64,000 nt of DNA. Source: DASZIT01 sp963709665 (GTDB lineage: Bacteria; Actinomycetota; Acidimicrobiia; Acidimicrobiales; RAAP-2). This document shows, in pieces, positions 42,127 through 51,494 of the stretch. The stretch spans positions 254,501 to 318,500 of the forward strand of contig CAVPWU010000007.1 in assembly GCA_963709665.1 (NCBI GenBank), given 5' to 3'. The notes beneath the pieces were generated by a model. The model was not told where the DNA came from. It was given only the letters and a program-made list of their open reading frames with translations, and ran no database searches. A program made the translations under genes and the position numbers. Numbering within the stretch: the stretch's first letter is position 1; each line of letters begins with the position of its first letter.

Positions 42127-42273
42127 TGAGGGCACCGGCCGGGTGCGCCGGCGTCCCGGCTCGGGACCTTCGCCTCTACTCGCCCCGGTCGCCAGCTGCT
42201 TGAGTGGCCAGAGAGCCGCCACCCCGGGGTCGTGCCGGGGCTGGGGGGGGCGTCGAGACAAGCGGAGGATGTC

Positions 42274-42585
42274 ATGGAGCTCATCGGCCTGCTCGTGGTG
42301 GTCGGCATCGGCAGCTCGCTGGTGGTCGCCCACCGGGTGCGAGTCCGGCAGCCCGCCATCGAGGTGGCGACGGTCTCCGAGCGCCCCCCTCACCCTGCGG
42401 TGCGCTTCCTGCGGGACGAGGGGGAGTTGCAGGACGCCCTCAACCGTGCCGCCCACACCGAGCGCGCCGCCGCCGCCTCGGTGGCCGCCCGGGCGGCGCG
42501 TTACGAGGCTCAGATGGTCACGTCCCCGGAGGCCGGGCGCACAGACCGGCCCATTCCGATCCGGTCCGGGACCAGGAGCGCCTGA
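42274..42585 (+). CDS. Small membrane-anchored hypothetical protein
   Basis: A 103-residue protein. MELIGLLVVVGIGSSLVVAH is a single N-terminal helix; the rest is charged, with an Ala-rich coiled-coil-like stretch (LNRAAHTERAAAASVAARAA). GGAGG lies seven bases before ATG 42274. No family recognised. Confidence 0.6.
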   Translation: MELIGLLVVVGIGSSLVVAHRVRVRQPAIEVATVSERPPHPAVRFLRDEGELQDALNRAAHTERAAAASVAARAARYEAQMVTSPEAGRTDRPIPIRSGTRSA

Positions 42586-42719
42586 CGGGTGCGCCGGCCC
42601 GTCTCGGCCCGACGCCCCTCCCCGCCACCATCCGCCACGGCATGGGGACGGTTCCCTCCCCGCCCCTTCGGCGAGGGCCGCCGTGCGGGTAGGCGAGGAT
42701 CCCGACGAGGTCCCCTGTG

Positions 42720-43967
42720 ATGCGGCTGGTGAGCGAATCGATCCTGGCCGAACGCCTGCGGTCCCTCGACCATCCGGGTCCCCGGGTCGTCGTCTCGGGC
42801 AATTTCGCCACGCCGTGGGAGCTCCTCGGGGTGGTGGATGCCACCCTGGACCGCTACCGGCTCTTCGCCCTCAACCCCCAGCCGGGTTGGCCCTGCCGGA
42901 AGGGGGTCGTCACCGAGACCCCCTTCGTGGGCCCCGGCGTCCGCCACGACCCCTGGCTCGACTACCTCCCGATGCGGCTGTCCCTGGTCCCGCGCCTGTT
43001 CGACTCGGTCCGTCCACCGGACGTGGCGGTCCTCCACACCTCGACCCCCCGGGACGGCAAGGTCTCCCTCGGCATCGAAGTGAACATCCTCCCGGCCGCC
43101 ATCGAGCGGATCCGGCGGCGGGGCGGGTTGGTGGTGGCCCAGGTGAACCCCTCGATGCCCTACACCTTCGGGGATGCGGAGATCGACGTCGACCAGATCG
43201 ACCTGGCCGTCGAGGTGGACGCCGCCCTCCCGTCCCCCACTCCCCGCCCGCTCGACGACGCCGCCCGGGAGATCGGCAGGCGGGTGGCCGGCTTCGCCAG
43301 CGACGGCGGCACCGTCCAGCTCGGCATCGGCCAGCTTCCCGACGCCGCCGCCTGTTCGCTCCGGTCCAAGCGGGGCCTCGGGGTCTGGTCCGAGATGGTG
43401 AGCGACGGCGTGGTCGAGCTCGAGCGCTCCGGTGCCCTCGACCCCGCCCGACCGCTCTGCGCCTCCTTCCTGTTCGGCTCGCCCGACGTCTACCGGTGGG
43501 CCGACCGGAACCCCCGGCTGGTCATGCGCCGGACCGAGGTGGTCAACGATCCGTCCCGGATCGCCGCCCAGCCGGCCATGCTGTCCATCAACACCGCCAT
43601 CGAGGTCGATCTCTTCGCCCAGGCCAACGCCAGCTCCGTCCACGGGGCCGTCTACTCGGGCTTCGGGGGCCAACCCGACTTCGTGGAGGGGGCCCTCCAC
43701 TCGCCGGGGGGGCATGCGGTCATCGCCCTGCGGTCGTGGCACGGGTCCACCGACTCGTCGACCATCGTGCCACTCGTCCACACGCCGGTCTCCACCTTCC
43801 AGCACTCGGCGATCGTCACCGACCGGGGCGACGCCGAGATCTTCGGCCGGAGCCAGTACGCCCAGGCCCGGCTCCTCATCGAGCGAGCCGCCGACCCCCG
43901 GGCCCGCCCGGCGCTGTGGGAGGCGGCCGCCCGCCTCGGGCTGGTCCGGACCCCACCGCCGGACTGA
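42720..43967 (+). CDS. Acetyl-CoA hydrolase/4-hydroxybutyrate CoA-transferase family protein
   Basis: A 415-residue CoA-transferase with two family-I-like halves. VSGNFATPWELL opens the first. The C-terminal half has MLSINTAIEVDLFAQANASS, with the Glu expected to form the glutamyl-CoA thioester, then GAVYSGFGGQPDFVEGALHS, the CoA-binding G-loop. Likely reaction is acyl-CoA/acetate CoA exchange or hydrolysis; substrate unknown. ATG 42720 is used, with GTG 42717 adjacent. Confidence 0.85.
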   Translation: MRLVSESILAERLRSLDHPGPRVVVSGNFATPWELLGVVDATLDRYRLFALNPQPGWPCRKGVVTETPFVGPGVRHDPWLDYLPMRLSLVPRLFDSVRPPDVAVLHTSTPRDGKVSLGIEVNILPAAIERIRRRGGLVVAQVNPSMPYTFGDAEIDVDQIDLAVEVDAALPSPTPRPLDDAAREIGRRVAGFASDGGTVQLGIGQLPDAAACSLRSKRGLGVWSEMVSDGVVELERSGALDPARPLCASFLFGSPDVYRWADRNPRLVMRRTEVVNDPSRIAAQPAMLSINTAIEVDLFAQANASSVHGAVYSGFGGQPDFVEGALHSPGGHAVIALRSWHGSTDSSTIVPLVHTPVSTFQHSAIVTDRGDAEIFGRSQYAQARLLIERAADPRARPALWEAAARLGLVRTPPPD

Positions 43968-44271
43968 CGACCGACCCAGGTGGGAGCTCGACCCACCGGC
44001 GTCCCCGCCACCGGGAGGGGAGCCGGGAGATCGGGGCCCTGCGGCCCCGCCCGGGCCGGCCCGCCGTTCCTACGTGGTCTCCGGGGAGCCACCCCGGCCG
44101 ACGGAACGCCGGGCGCCCGGTCCTCGCCCACCGCGCCCTCCGGAATGGGACTTTGGTCCCTGGTCGCCGAACCCCTGGCCGTGGTTCACTCGAATGGACG
44201 AGGCGGTCGGTGGAGGCCGTCGAGCTGGGGCCCTGGACTCGGCGCCAGCAAACCGGACAGGAGGACGGACG

Positions 44272-44505
44272 ATGAAGGCATTGAAACAGCCCCGAACCAC
44301 CGGCGAGGAACTCCCGTCGTACCTCCGACCCCTGCACACCGCCGGCACCGTCCACTTCGACGCCACCCTCTGCACCGCCGGGGAGTTGGCGCGTCGCCGT
44401 CGCTTCACGGCGGAGTTCTCGATCGCCCGGCGGGCGGTGGAGACGACCATCCCGGTGGGGTCCACCGGCCTCGGGCACCCCGCCCGTCAACCGCACGCGG
44501 CCTAA
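44272..44505 (+). CDS. Small hypothetical protein
   Basis: A 77-residue basic protein (TAGELARRRRFTAEFSIARR). AGGAGG eight bases before ATG 44272 strongly supports the start. No family recognised. It is followed by 25 bp and a hairpin shared with the convergent gene. Confidence 0.55.
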   Translation: MKALKQPRTTGEELPSYLRPLHTAGTVHFDATLCTAGELARRRRFTAEFSIARRAVETTIPVGSTGLGHPARQPHAA

Positions 44506-44526
44506 GGGCGGCGGAGGGGCGCCCGG

Positions 44527-44739
44527 TCAGCTCCCGAACTCGGCCGGCGGCCGTGGCGGGGAGTTCGGGAGACCGGACGGTGGTACCGGGGTCCACCCGC
44601 GGCGCAGGGCGGGGAGGCCGGGGAGGTCTCCCCGCTCGATCAGCGCCAGGGTGGCCCCTCCCCCACTCGACAGGTGGCTGAGGGCGCCGTCGAGGCCGAA
44701 CCGGCTTCCGCTCCCGGTCTCCGTACTCGGTCCAGCCAT
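44527..44739 (-). CDS. 70-residue protein resembling only the C-terminus of phosphoglycerate kinase
   Basis: SRFGLDGALSHLSSGGGATL followed by ALIERGDLPGLPALRRG matches the end of bacterial PGK (FGL..SHxSTGGGASLExLEGxxLPGxxAL), including the nucleotide-loop GGGA. The remaining ~330 PGK residues are absent and no PGK frame lies upstream. An ATG at 44739 with GGTGG upstream lets it stand as a separate small protein. It closes the GAPDH/oxidoreductase operon. It could be a decayed pgk end or a functional microprotein. The last codons overlap a strong hairpin. Confidence 0.6.
   Translation of the reverse strand: MAGPSTETGSGSRFGLDGALSHLSSGGGATLALIERGDLPGLPALRRGWTPVPPSGLPNSPPRPPAEFGS
44531..44571. 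terminator. 11-bp hairpin terminator between convergent genes
   Basis: CTCCCGAACTC (44531-44541) pairs perfectly with GAGTTCGGGAG (44561-44571). It lies within the last codons of the minus-strand gene and 25 bp after the plus-strand stop at 44505, so it can serve both directions. Confidence 0.65.
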
Positions 44740-44790
44740 GCGTCCACCCTCTCGTCGGGGTGAGTTCCTCCCGGATCCAGTCCGCCGGGT

Positions 44791-46416
44791 TCAGATCTCC
44801 TCGGGCGTCATGTCGATGGCCCCGCAGGGGCACTCCTGGGCGCAGATGCCGCATCCCTTGCAGTAGTCGAAGTCGAAGCGGTAGCCCTGGGAGGGTCCGA
44901 GCTTGATCACCGCGTTGTCGGGACAGACCCCGAAGCAGTTGTCGCACTCGAAGCAGTTCCCGCAGGAGAGGCATCGGCGGGCCTCGAAGAGGGCGTTCTC
45001 CTCGGTGAGACCTGCCACCACCTCGTCGAAGGTGCTCTGGCGCCGGGCCCGTTCGAGCTCGGGTCGCCGGGTCCGGGGAGCGTCCGAGTAGTACCAGGTG
45101 TTCAGGCGCTCGAAGGAGGCGGGCTCGGGCCGGGCCGGAGGCTCCTCCTCGCGACCGGTCAGATAGGCGTCGATGCTCAGGGCGGCACGCCGGCCGTGGC
45201 CGATCGCCACCGTGGCCGTGCGGGGGGAGGCCACCGCATCCCCTCCGGCGAAGATGCCACGCTCGCCCGTCATCATGGACGGGAGGATGTCGATGACCCC
45301 GTCGCTGACGTGCATGCCGGTGGTGTGGCTGAGCAGGGTGAGGTCGGTGTCCTGGCCGAGGGCCAGCACCAGCGAGTCGGCGTCGAGGACCTCGTGCTCC
45401 CCGGTGCCCTCCGGCACGCCGTCCGGACCGAGACGCATCCGCTCCACCACCAGATGACCGCCGTCGAAGGCGCTCACCGTGGAGAGCCACCGCACGGTCA
45501 CCCCCTCGCCGAGGGCCTGGTCCAGCTCCTCGTGGTGGGCGGGCATCTGCGCGCGGGTGCGGCGGTAGACGATGACCGGGTCGGTGGCGCCCAGGCGGCG
45601 CGCCGTCCGGGCCGCATCCACCGCGGTGTCCCCCCCTCCGTAGATGGCCACCCGACGGCCGAGGAGCGGCGGATCGTCCTCCGCCACCCGATGGAGCAGC
45701 GACACGGCGTCGAGGACCCGCGAGGAGTCGCCGGCCGGGATGTCGATCCGCCGGGCGAGCTGGGCGCCGACGGCGAGGAAGACGGCGTCGAAGGCTCCGG
45801 CTCTCCGCTCGTCCTCGATGTCGCCGACCACGTGGTCGAGCGCCACGTCGACCTCGAGGGCGACGATGCGTCGGATCTCCGCATCGAGGATCTCCCGGGG
45901 GAGCCGGTAGGAGGGGATGCCGTAGCGCATCATGCCGCCGAGCGAGGGAGCCGAGTCGACCAGGCGGACGTGATGGCCGAGGCGGCGGAGGTGGTAGGCG
46001 GCGCTGAGCCCGCCCGGCCCTCCACCGACCACCAGGACCCGCTTTCCGCTCGGGGCCCCCGGCGGCGGCAGTGGCCAGTCACGTTCGATGGCCAGGTCGC
46101 CCAGAAAGCGCTCCACGGCGTTGATGCCGACGCTCTCGTCGAGCTGGGCCCGGTTGCAGGCCGTCTCACAGGGGTGGTAGCAGATGCGGCCCATCACCGC
46201 CGGGAAGGGATTGGACCCCACCATCTTCCGCCAGGCCACCTCGTAGTCACCGCTCTCCGCCGGGTAGAGCCAACCCTGCACGTCCTCGCCGGCGGGACAG
46301 GCGTCGTTGCAGGGGGGCAGTCGGTGGACGTAGCCGGGCCGGTTGACCCGCCACGATCCGGTGTGGTTGGCCCGGCTGGAGTCCATGTCCAGGGAGATGG
46401 CGAAGGGGAGCTCCAT
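44791..46416 (-). CDS. GltD-like NAD(P)H oxidoreductase fused to a 2[4Fe-4S] PorD-like domain
   Basis: A 541-residue flavoprotein. The N-terminal Cys-rich domain (CNDACPAGEDVQGWL; CYHPCETACNR) resembles glutamate-synthase small subunits. FAD-binding VLVVGGGPGGLSAAYHLRR and NAD(P)-binding VAIYGGGDTAVDAARTARRL follow. IFAGGDAVASPRTATVAIGHGR is the second FAD motif. The C-terminal CLSCGNCFECDNCFGVCP and YCKGCGICAQECPCGAIDM are two ferredoxin clusters like a PorD subunit. It overlaps porB by one base (TGATG). It likely shuttles electrons between the ferredoxin oxidoreductase and NAD(P)H. Confidence 0.88.
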   Translation of the reverse strand: MELPFAISLDMDSSRANHTGSWRVNRPGYVHRLPPCNDACPAGEDVQGWLYPAESGDYEVAWRKMVGSNPFPAVMGRICYHPCETACNRAQLDESVGINAVERFLGDLAIERDWPLPPPGAPSGKRVLVVGGGPGGLSAAYHLRRLGHHVRLVDSAPSLGGMMRYGIPSYRLPREILDAEIRRIVALEVDVALDHVVGDIEDERRAGAFDAVFLAVGAQLARRIDIPAGDSSRVLDAVSLLHRVAEDDPPLLGRRVAIYGGGDTAVDAARTARRLGATDPVIVYRRTRAQMPAHHEELDQALGEGVTVRWLSTVSAFDGGHLVVERMRLGPDGVPEGTGEHEVLDADSLVLALGQDTDLTLLSHTTGMHVSDGVIDILPSMMTGERGIFAGGDAVASPRTATVAIGHGRRAALSIDAYLTGREEEPPARPEPASFERLNTWYYSDAPRTRRPELERARRQSTFDEVVAGLTEENALFEARRCLSCGNCFECDNCFGVCPDNAVIKLGPSQGYRFDFDYCKGCGICAQECPCGAIDMTPEEI

Positions 46417-47456
46417 CAGGCGTCCGCCCGCACGGGGCCGTCGCCGACGTCATCGCCGCCGTCGTCCTCGTCCAGCAGTCCGTAGGTGGCGATGTTGTGG
46501 TCGGCGATCGCCTGGATCCGGGCGATGACGTCAGGGCGGGGGTGCTCGCCGAAGAGGTGGGCATACCGGCCCTGCAACGAGAGGTAGTCCTCGACCGGAG
46601 CCCGGTGGCGGATGGTCGAGACCGAGGTGATCTCGCCGTGTTCCGCCTGGTAGACGGGGAAGAGCCCGGTCTGGGTGGCCAGGCGGGCCACTGCGATGGT
46701 GGCGCTCGGGTCCGAGCCCCACCCCAGGGGGCAGGGCACCAGGACGTGGAGGTAGCGCGCTCCGCGCACCTCCATGGCCCGCTCCACCTTGCGCTCGAGA
46801 TCGTGCAGGTCGGCGACCGTGGCGGTGGCCACGAAGGGGACGTCGTGGGCCATGGCGATGCGGGGGAGGTCCTTGCCCTGCCCGAACCCGTTGCCCGGCT
46901 CGGGCCCCACCGCTTCCGTGGTGGCCGTTCGGGCGGCCGGCGGGGTGGCGCCGGACCGTTGCACGCCGGTGTTCATGTAGGCCTCGTTGTCGTAGCAGAT
47001 GAAGAGGACGTCGTCGTTGCGCTCGAACATGCCCGACAGGCACCCGAGACCGATGTCGACCGTCCCACCGTCGCCGGCCTGGGCGACCACGCGTACGTCA
47101 CCCTGCCCCTTGACCCTCATGGCTGCCGCCACCCCGGTGGCGACGGCCGGTGCATTTCCGAACAGCGAGTGCAGCCAGGGGATGCGCCACGAGGATTCCG
47201 GATAGGGGGTCGAGAAGACCTCGAGACACCCGGTGGCGTTGACGGCCACCAGCTGACCGGCGGTCGCCCGCATGGCGGCGTCGAGTGCGTACCGGGCGCC
47301 CAGGGCCTCGCCGCAGCCCCGGCAGGCCCGGTGGCCCGAGTCGAGCGAATTGGCCCGTTGCGGGTCGGCCTGGACCGTCCGCTCCCCGTCGTCGAGGAGG
47401 CGGTTGCCGACGGCGAAGCTCCCCACCTGGTAGAAGCGAACGGGTTGGGTGTCCAT
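46416..47456 (-). CDS. porB: 2-oxoacid:ferredoxin oxidoreductase beta subunit (TPP-binding)
   Basis: A 346-residue subunit. Cluster ligands are in ACRGCGEALGARYAL, TGCLEVFSTPYPESSW and VPCPLGW. The TPP/Mg site is VVAQAGDGGTVDIGLGCLSG with CYDNEAYMNTGVQRSGATPP, the pattern of pyruvate:ferredoxin oxidoreductases. Pyruvate is the likely substrate, but 2-ketoisovalerate enzymes are close relatives. It follows porA by 9 bp and overlaps the flavoprotein gene by one base. Confidence 0.9.
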   Translation of the reverse strand: MDTQPVRFYQVGSFAVGNRLLDDGERTVQADPQRANSLDSGHRACRGCGEALGARYALDAAMRATAGQLVAVNATGCLEVFSTPYPESSWRIPWLHSLFGNAPAVATGVAAAMRVKGQGDVRVVAQAGDGGTVDIGLGCLSGMFERNDDVLFICYDNEAYMNTGVQRSGATPPAARTATTEAVGPEPGNGFGQGKDLPRIAMAHDVPFVATATVADLHDLERKVERAMEVRGARYLHVLVPCPLGWGSDPSATIAVARLATQTGLFPVYQAEHGEITSVSTIRHRAPVEDYLSLQGRYAHLFGEHPRPDVIARIQAIADHNIATYGLLDEDDGGDDVGDGPVRADA

Positions 47457-47465
47457 GCCGCCCCC

Positions 47466-48715
47466 TCAGCCGATCCTCGGCGGCGGTTCCCAGATCGCGG
47501 AGGACGTTCTCCGCCGAGGGTCCCGATCGGCGGGTGCCCGCCATCCGGGCCCGCTCCCGCTCCACCGCACCGAGGTCGAGGTCGAGGAAGGTGGAGGGGC
47601 CGAGCTCGTCCCGCACGGCGCTGACGATCATCCCCTCGAGGGAGCGTCGGGTGATGGGACGGCCTCCGAGCCCGGCCACCACCGTGCGCAGGGAGCAGTC
47701 CGCACCGTGTGTCGCCATCGCCACATCGGTGGACAGGACGCCGCCGAAGCCGACGCTGAAGGCCCGCTCCACCACCACCACGCTCCTGGCTCCGGAGAGG
47801 GCGTCCCGCACCGCCTGCCGGGGGAAGGGCCGGAAGGCGGTGATCCCCACCACCCCCACGCGGTCACCGGCGTCCCGCCGGGCGTCGACGGCGTCCTTGA
47901 TGGTGCCGAGCACCGACCCGAGCGCCACCACCACCGTGTCGGCCCCCTCGGTCCGGTAGGAGTGGACCAGGCCTCCGCTCCGGCGCCCGAAGGCCACCTC
48001 GAACTCGGCCGCCACGTCGGGGATCAGCTGCAGAGCGTCGAGTTGACGGAGATGGGCCAGGTAGCGGACCTCCTCGAAGGCATCCGGACCGACCATGGCC
48101 CCGATGGAGACCGGGTCCCCGGGGTCGAGGACCTGGCGGGGCTCGAAGGGGGGAGGAAGGCGTCCACATCGGCCTGGGACGGCACGTCGACGCCCTCCAC
48201 GGCGTGGGTGAGCACGAAGCCGTCCATGCACACCATCACCGGCACGGAGAGCTGCTCGGCCAGACGGAAGGCCTGCACGTGGAGATCGGCGGCCTCCTGA
48301 TTGGTCTCGGCGAACAGCTGGATCCATCCGGCGTCCCGGGCGGCCATGGCGTCACTGTGGTCGTTCCAGATGTTGATGGGTGCCCCGACCGACCGGTTGG
48401 CCAGGGTCATGACGACCGGGAGCCCGAGCCCCGCGGCGTTGTAGACCGCCTCCATCATGAACAGCAGGCCCTGGCTGGCGGTGGCCGTGTAGGCGCGCGC
48501 CCCGCCGCCGATGCCCCGATGGAGACGGACATCGCCGCGAACTCCGACTCGACGTTGATGAACTCGCAGGGGGCGAGGGAGCCGGCCTTCACCATGGCGC
48601 CCACCGCCTCGATGATGTGGGTCTGGGGCGTGATGGGATAGGCGCAGACGACCTCGGGCCGGCAGGCGGCCACCGCCTCGGCGACCGCCCGGGATCCCTC
48701 AATCTGACGCAACAT
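47466..48715 (-). pseudogene. porA: 2-oxoacid:ferredoxin oxidoreductase alpha subunit, disrupted by at least two frameshifts
   Basis: ATG 48715 begins MLRQIEGSRAVAEAVAACRP with AYPITPQTHIIEAV. The frame breaks after VSIGASAAG at 48500-48503. A second frame continues MMEAVYNAAGLGLPVVMTLA with NRSVGAPINIWNDHSD until VDAFLPP at 48148-48153. A third carries FEPRQVLDPGDPVSIGAMVG and RSVVVVERAFSVGFGG. Adding one C at each short C run (minus strand) restores a continuous ~415-residue protein. The 3' end needs another shift to reach the stop at 47466-47468 just before porB. Neighbouring subunits are intact, so sequencing error is likely. Confidence 0.82.
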
Positions 48716-49289
48716 GGTCCTGCATCCGGATGTCCTGGGTGACGGACCGGTGAGCGGCGGCGGCGGCGGCGGCGTTCCGGTCACCGACGGCGCCGGGATA
48801 GTGGAGGCGGATGGCCGTCTCCACCGACTCCAGGGAGACCTCGCCGGTGAGGGCGGAGAACGCCCCCAGCAGCGCGGCGTTCGGCAGTGGGCGACCGAGG
48901 TGTTCGAGTGCGAACTCGGTAGCCGGACAGGTCAGCAGCCGGTCGCCGCGGAAGCGGTCCCGCAGCGAGTCGAGGCCCAGGGTCCCGAAGCTGCGGGAGG
49001 TGTTGAGGAGGACGTAGCCCTCCGTCGACAGTCCGGCGAACAGGTCGACCTGGTGGATGAGGCTGACATCCTGGACGATCAGGGCGTCCGGCTCCATGAC
49101 CGGCTCCCGGGTCCGGATGGGGCGATCGTCCATCCGGCAGAAGGAGACCACCGGTGCCCCCATCCGCTCGGATCCGAAGCTGGGGAACGCCTGGGCCTGC
49201 CGTCCCTGGGTGAAGGCGGCCACCGACAGGACCTCGGCCGCCGTCACCACCCCCTGGCCACCCCGGCCGTGGATCCGGACCTGGAACAT
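48699..49289 (-). CDS. porG: 2-oxoacid:ferredoxin oxidoreductase gamma subunit
   Basis: A 196-residue subunit. FQVRIHGRGGQGVVTAAEVL is the conserved N-terminus, followed by FPSFGSERMGAPVVSFCRM and NAALLGAFSALTGEVSLES. Length matches the family. It is the first of the por subunit genes and overlaps the porA start by 17 bases. It lies 18 bp downstream of GAPDH on the same strand, so an electron-producing pyruvate step is cotranscribed with glycolytic GAPDH. Confidence 0.9.
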   Translation of the reverse strand: MFQVRIHGRGGQGVVTAAEVLSVAAFTQGRQAQAFPSFGSERMGAPVVSFCRMDDRPIRTREPVMEPDALIVQDVSLIHQVDLFAGLSTEGYVLLNTSRSFGTLGLDSLRDRFRGDRLLTCPATEFALEHLGRPLPNAALLGAFSALTGEVSLESVETAIRLHYPGAVGDRNAAAAAAAHRSVTQDIRMQDHVASD

Positions 49290-49307
49290 CTCCGTACCCG
49301 GTCCCCG

Positions 49308-50321
<1,014 letters not shown>

Positions 50322-50495
50322 CCTGCGCCCCCTTCCGATGGTGCGAGCTCCACTCGTCCATGGTGGCGGCCCGGCAGGGGTCGGGGTAGGGCCAAACGTC
50401 CCACCGCGAGCCGAAGGCACCGACGGTGCACCGGCGGAACCGGAGGGGGTTCCGCCCCGCAACCCGCGGGCCGTCGACGGGCGGCCCCGGCGGCC

Positions 50496-51440
50496 TCAGG
50501 CCAGCAGGGTGGTCGGGAGCCGATCGACCTTCTCGGTCGGACAGGCGATGACGTTGCCGAGTCCCACCCGCGGCGACTGCTCCCGGATCTCCGTCCCCGA
50601 GACCGACGAGAAGTACCGGTAGCCCAACGGGCTCAGCAGGTCGGCGACGTCGAGGAAGGAGTGACCGAACCGGGGCATCAACCCGCTGTGGAACTCGCCC
50701 ATGATGACCGGCCGGTTGGCTTCGATCACCGCGCGACCGCCCCGGAGGGCCGGGGTCTCCGCACCCTCCACATCGATCTTCACCAGGTCGACCGGCCCGA
50801 GGTCGAGGCTGTCCAGGCGGACCTGGGGAACGACGACCGTGACGCCTCCCGAGTCGCCGGCGACATCGGAGCTGACGGCATTGCCGGTGGTGGATCCGAG
50901 GTCCGATTCACGGATCAGCGTGAGGGTCCCTTCGGCCTCACCGAGAGCCAGCTGCCGCACCTGCACGGCATCGCCCAGACCGTTGAGGCGAGCGGACTCC
51001 GCGATTCGCTCTGCGTTCTCCGGCACCGGCTCGATCGCCTCCACGTGCGCTCCGGCGTGTGCCAGTCGAACGGCGATGAGGCCGACGTTGGCCCCGATAT
51101 CCAGCACGTTCCTTCCGAAGGCGCCGAGGCACCGGCGCAGGAATCCCAGGTCGTCCTCTTCGTAGGTCCCGTGCCAGAACGCCTCGCCCTCGGTGCGGCC
51201 CCGGGGATCGAGGACGAGCACGGTGCCGTCCTGCATGGTCACGGCCGAGACCACGTCGACCCCCACCCGACCCAGCCCCGATGAGGCGACTCTGCCGACC
51301 CTCACCTTCCAGCGCCCGGCCGGAAGCCGGTGGGAGAGCGCGGCAACCCGGGACATCGCCGCCATCGGCGCAGCATAGTGGCCGTGCCCCCGCCGGTCCG
51401 GGCCGGACGTCGGCGTGGTGTGGTCCGTCGACGGGGTCAT
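50496..51440 (-). CDS. FkbM family methyltransferase
   Basis: A 314-residue SAM-dependent methyltransferase. Motif I is NVLDIGANVGLIAVRLAHAG, then HVEAIEPVPENAERI, and the FkbM signature VDLVKIDVEGAETPAL. Residues 1-70 are variable; ATG 51365 or 51356 are alternative starts giving a more typical N-terminus. FkbM enzymes usually O-methylate sugars or polyketides. Its location at the edge of the glycan cluster suggests sugar methylation. Confidence 0.85.
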   Translation of the reverse strand: MTPSTDHTTPTSGPDRRGHGHYAAPMAAMSRVAALSHRLPAGRWKVRVGRVASSGLGRVGVDVVSAVTMQDGTVLVLDPRGRTEGEAFWHGTYEEDDLGFLRRCLGAFGRNVLDIGANVGLIAVRLAHAGAHVEAIEPVPENAERIAESARLNGLGDAVQVRQLALGEAEGTLTLIRESDLGSTTGNAVSSDVAGDSGGVTVVVPQVRLDSLDLGPVDLVKIDVEGAETPALRGGRAVIEANRPVIMGEFHSGLMPRFGHSFLDVADLLSPLGYRYFSSVSGTEIREQSPRVGLGNVIACPTEKVDRLPTTLLA

Positions 51441-51494
51441 CGAGCTCCTGGGAGTGTCCGGTCCATCCCGCCGGCGCGGCCTTCGCCGGGAGGG

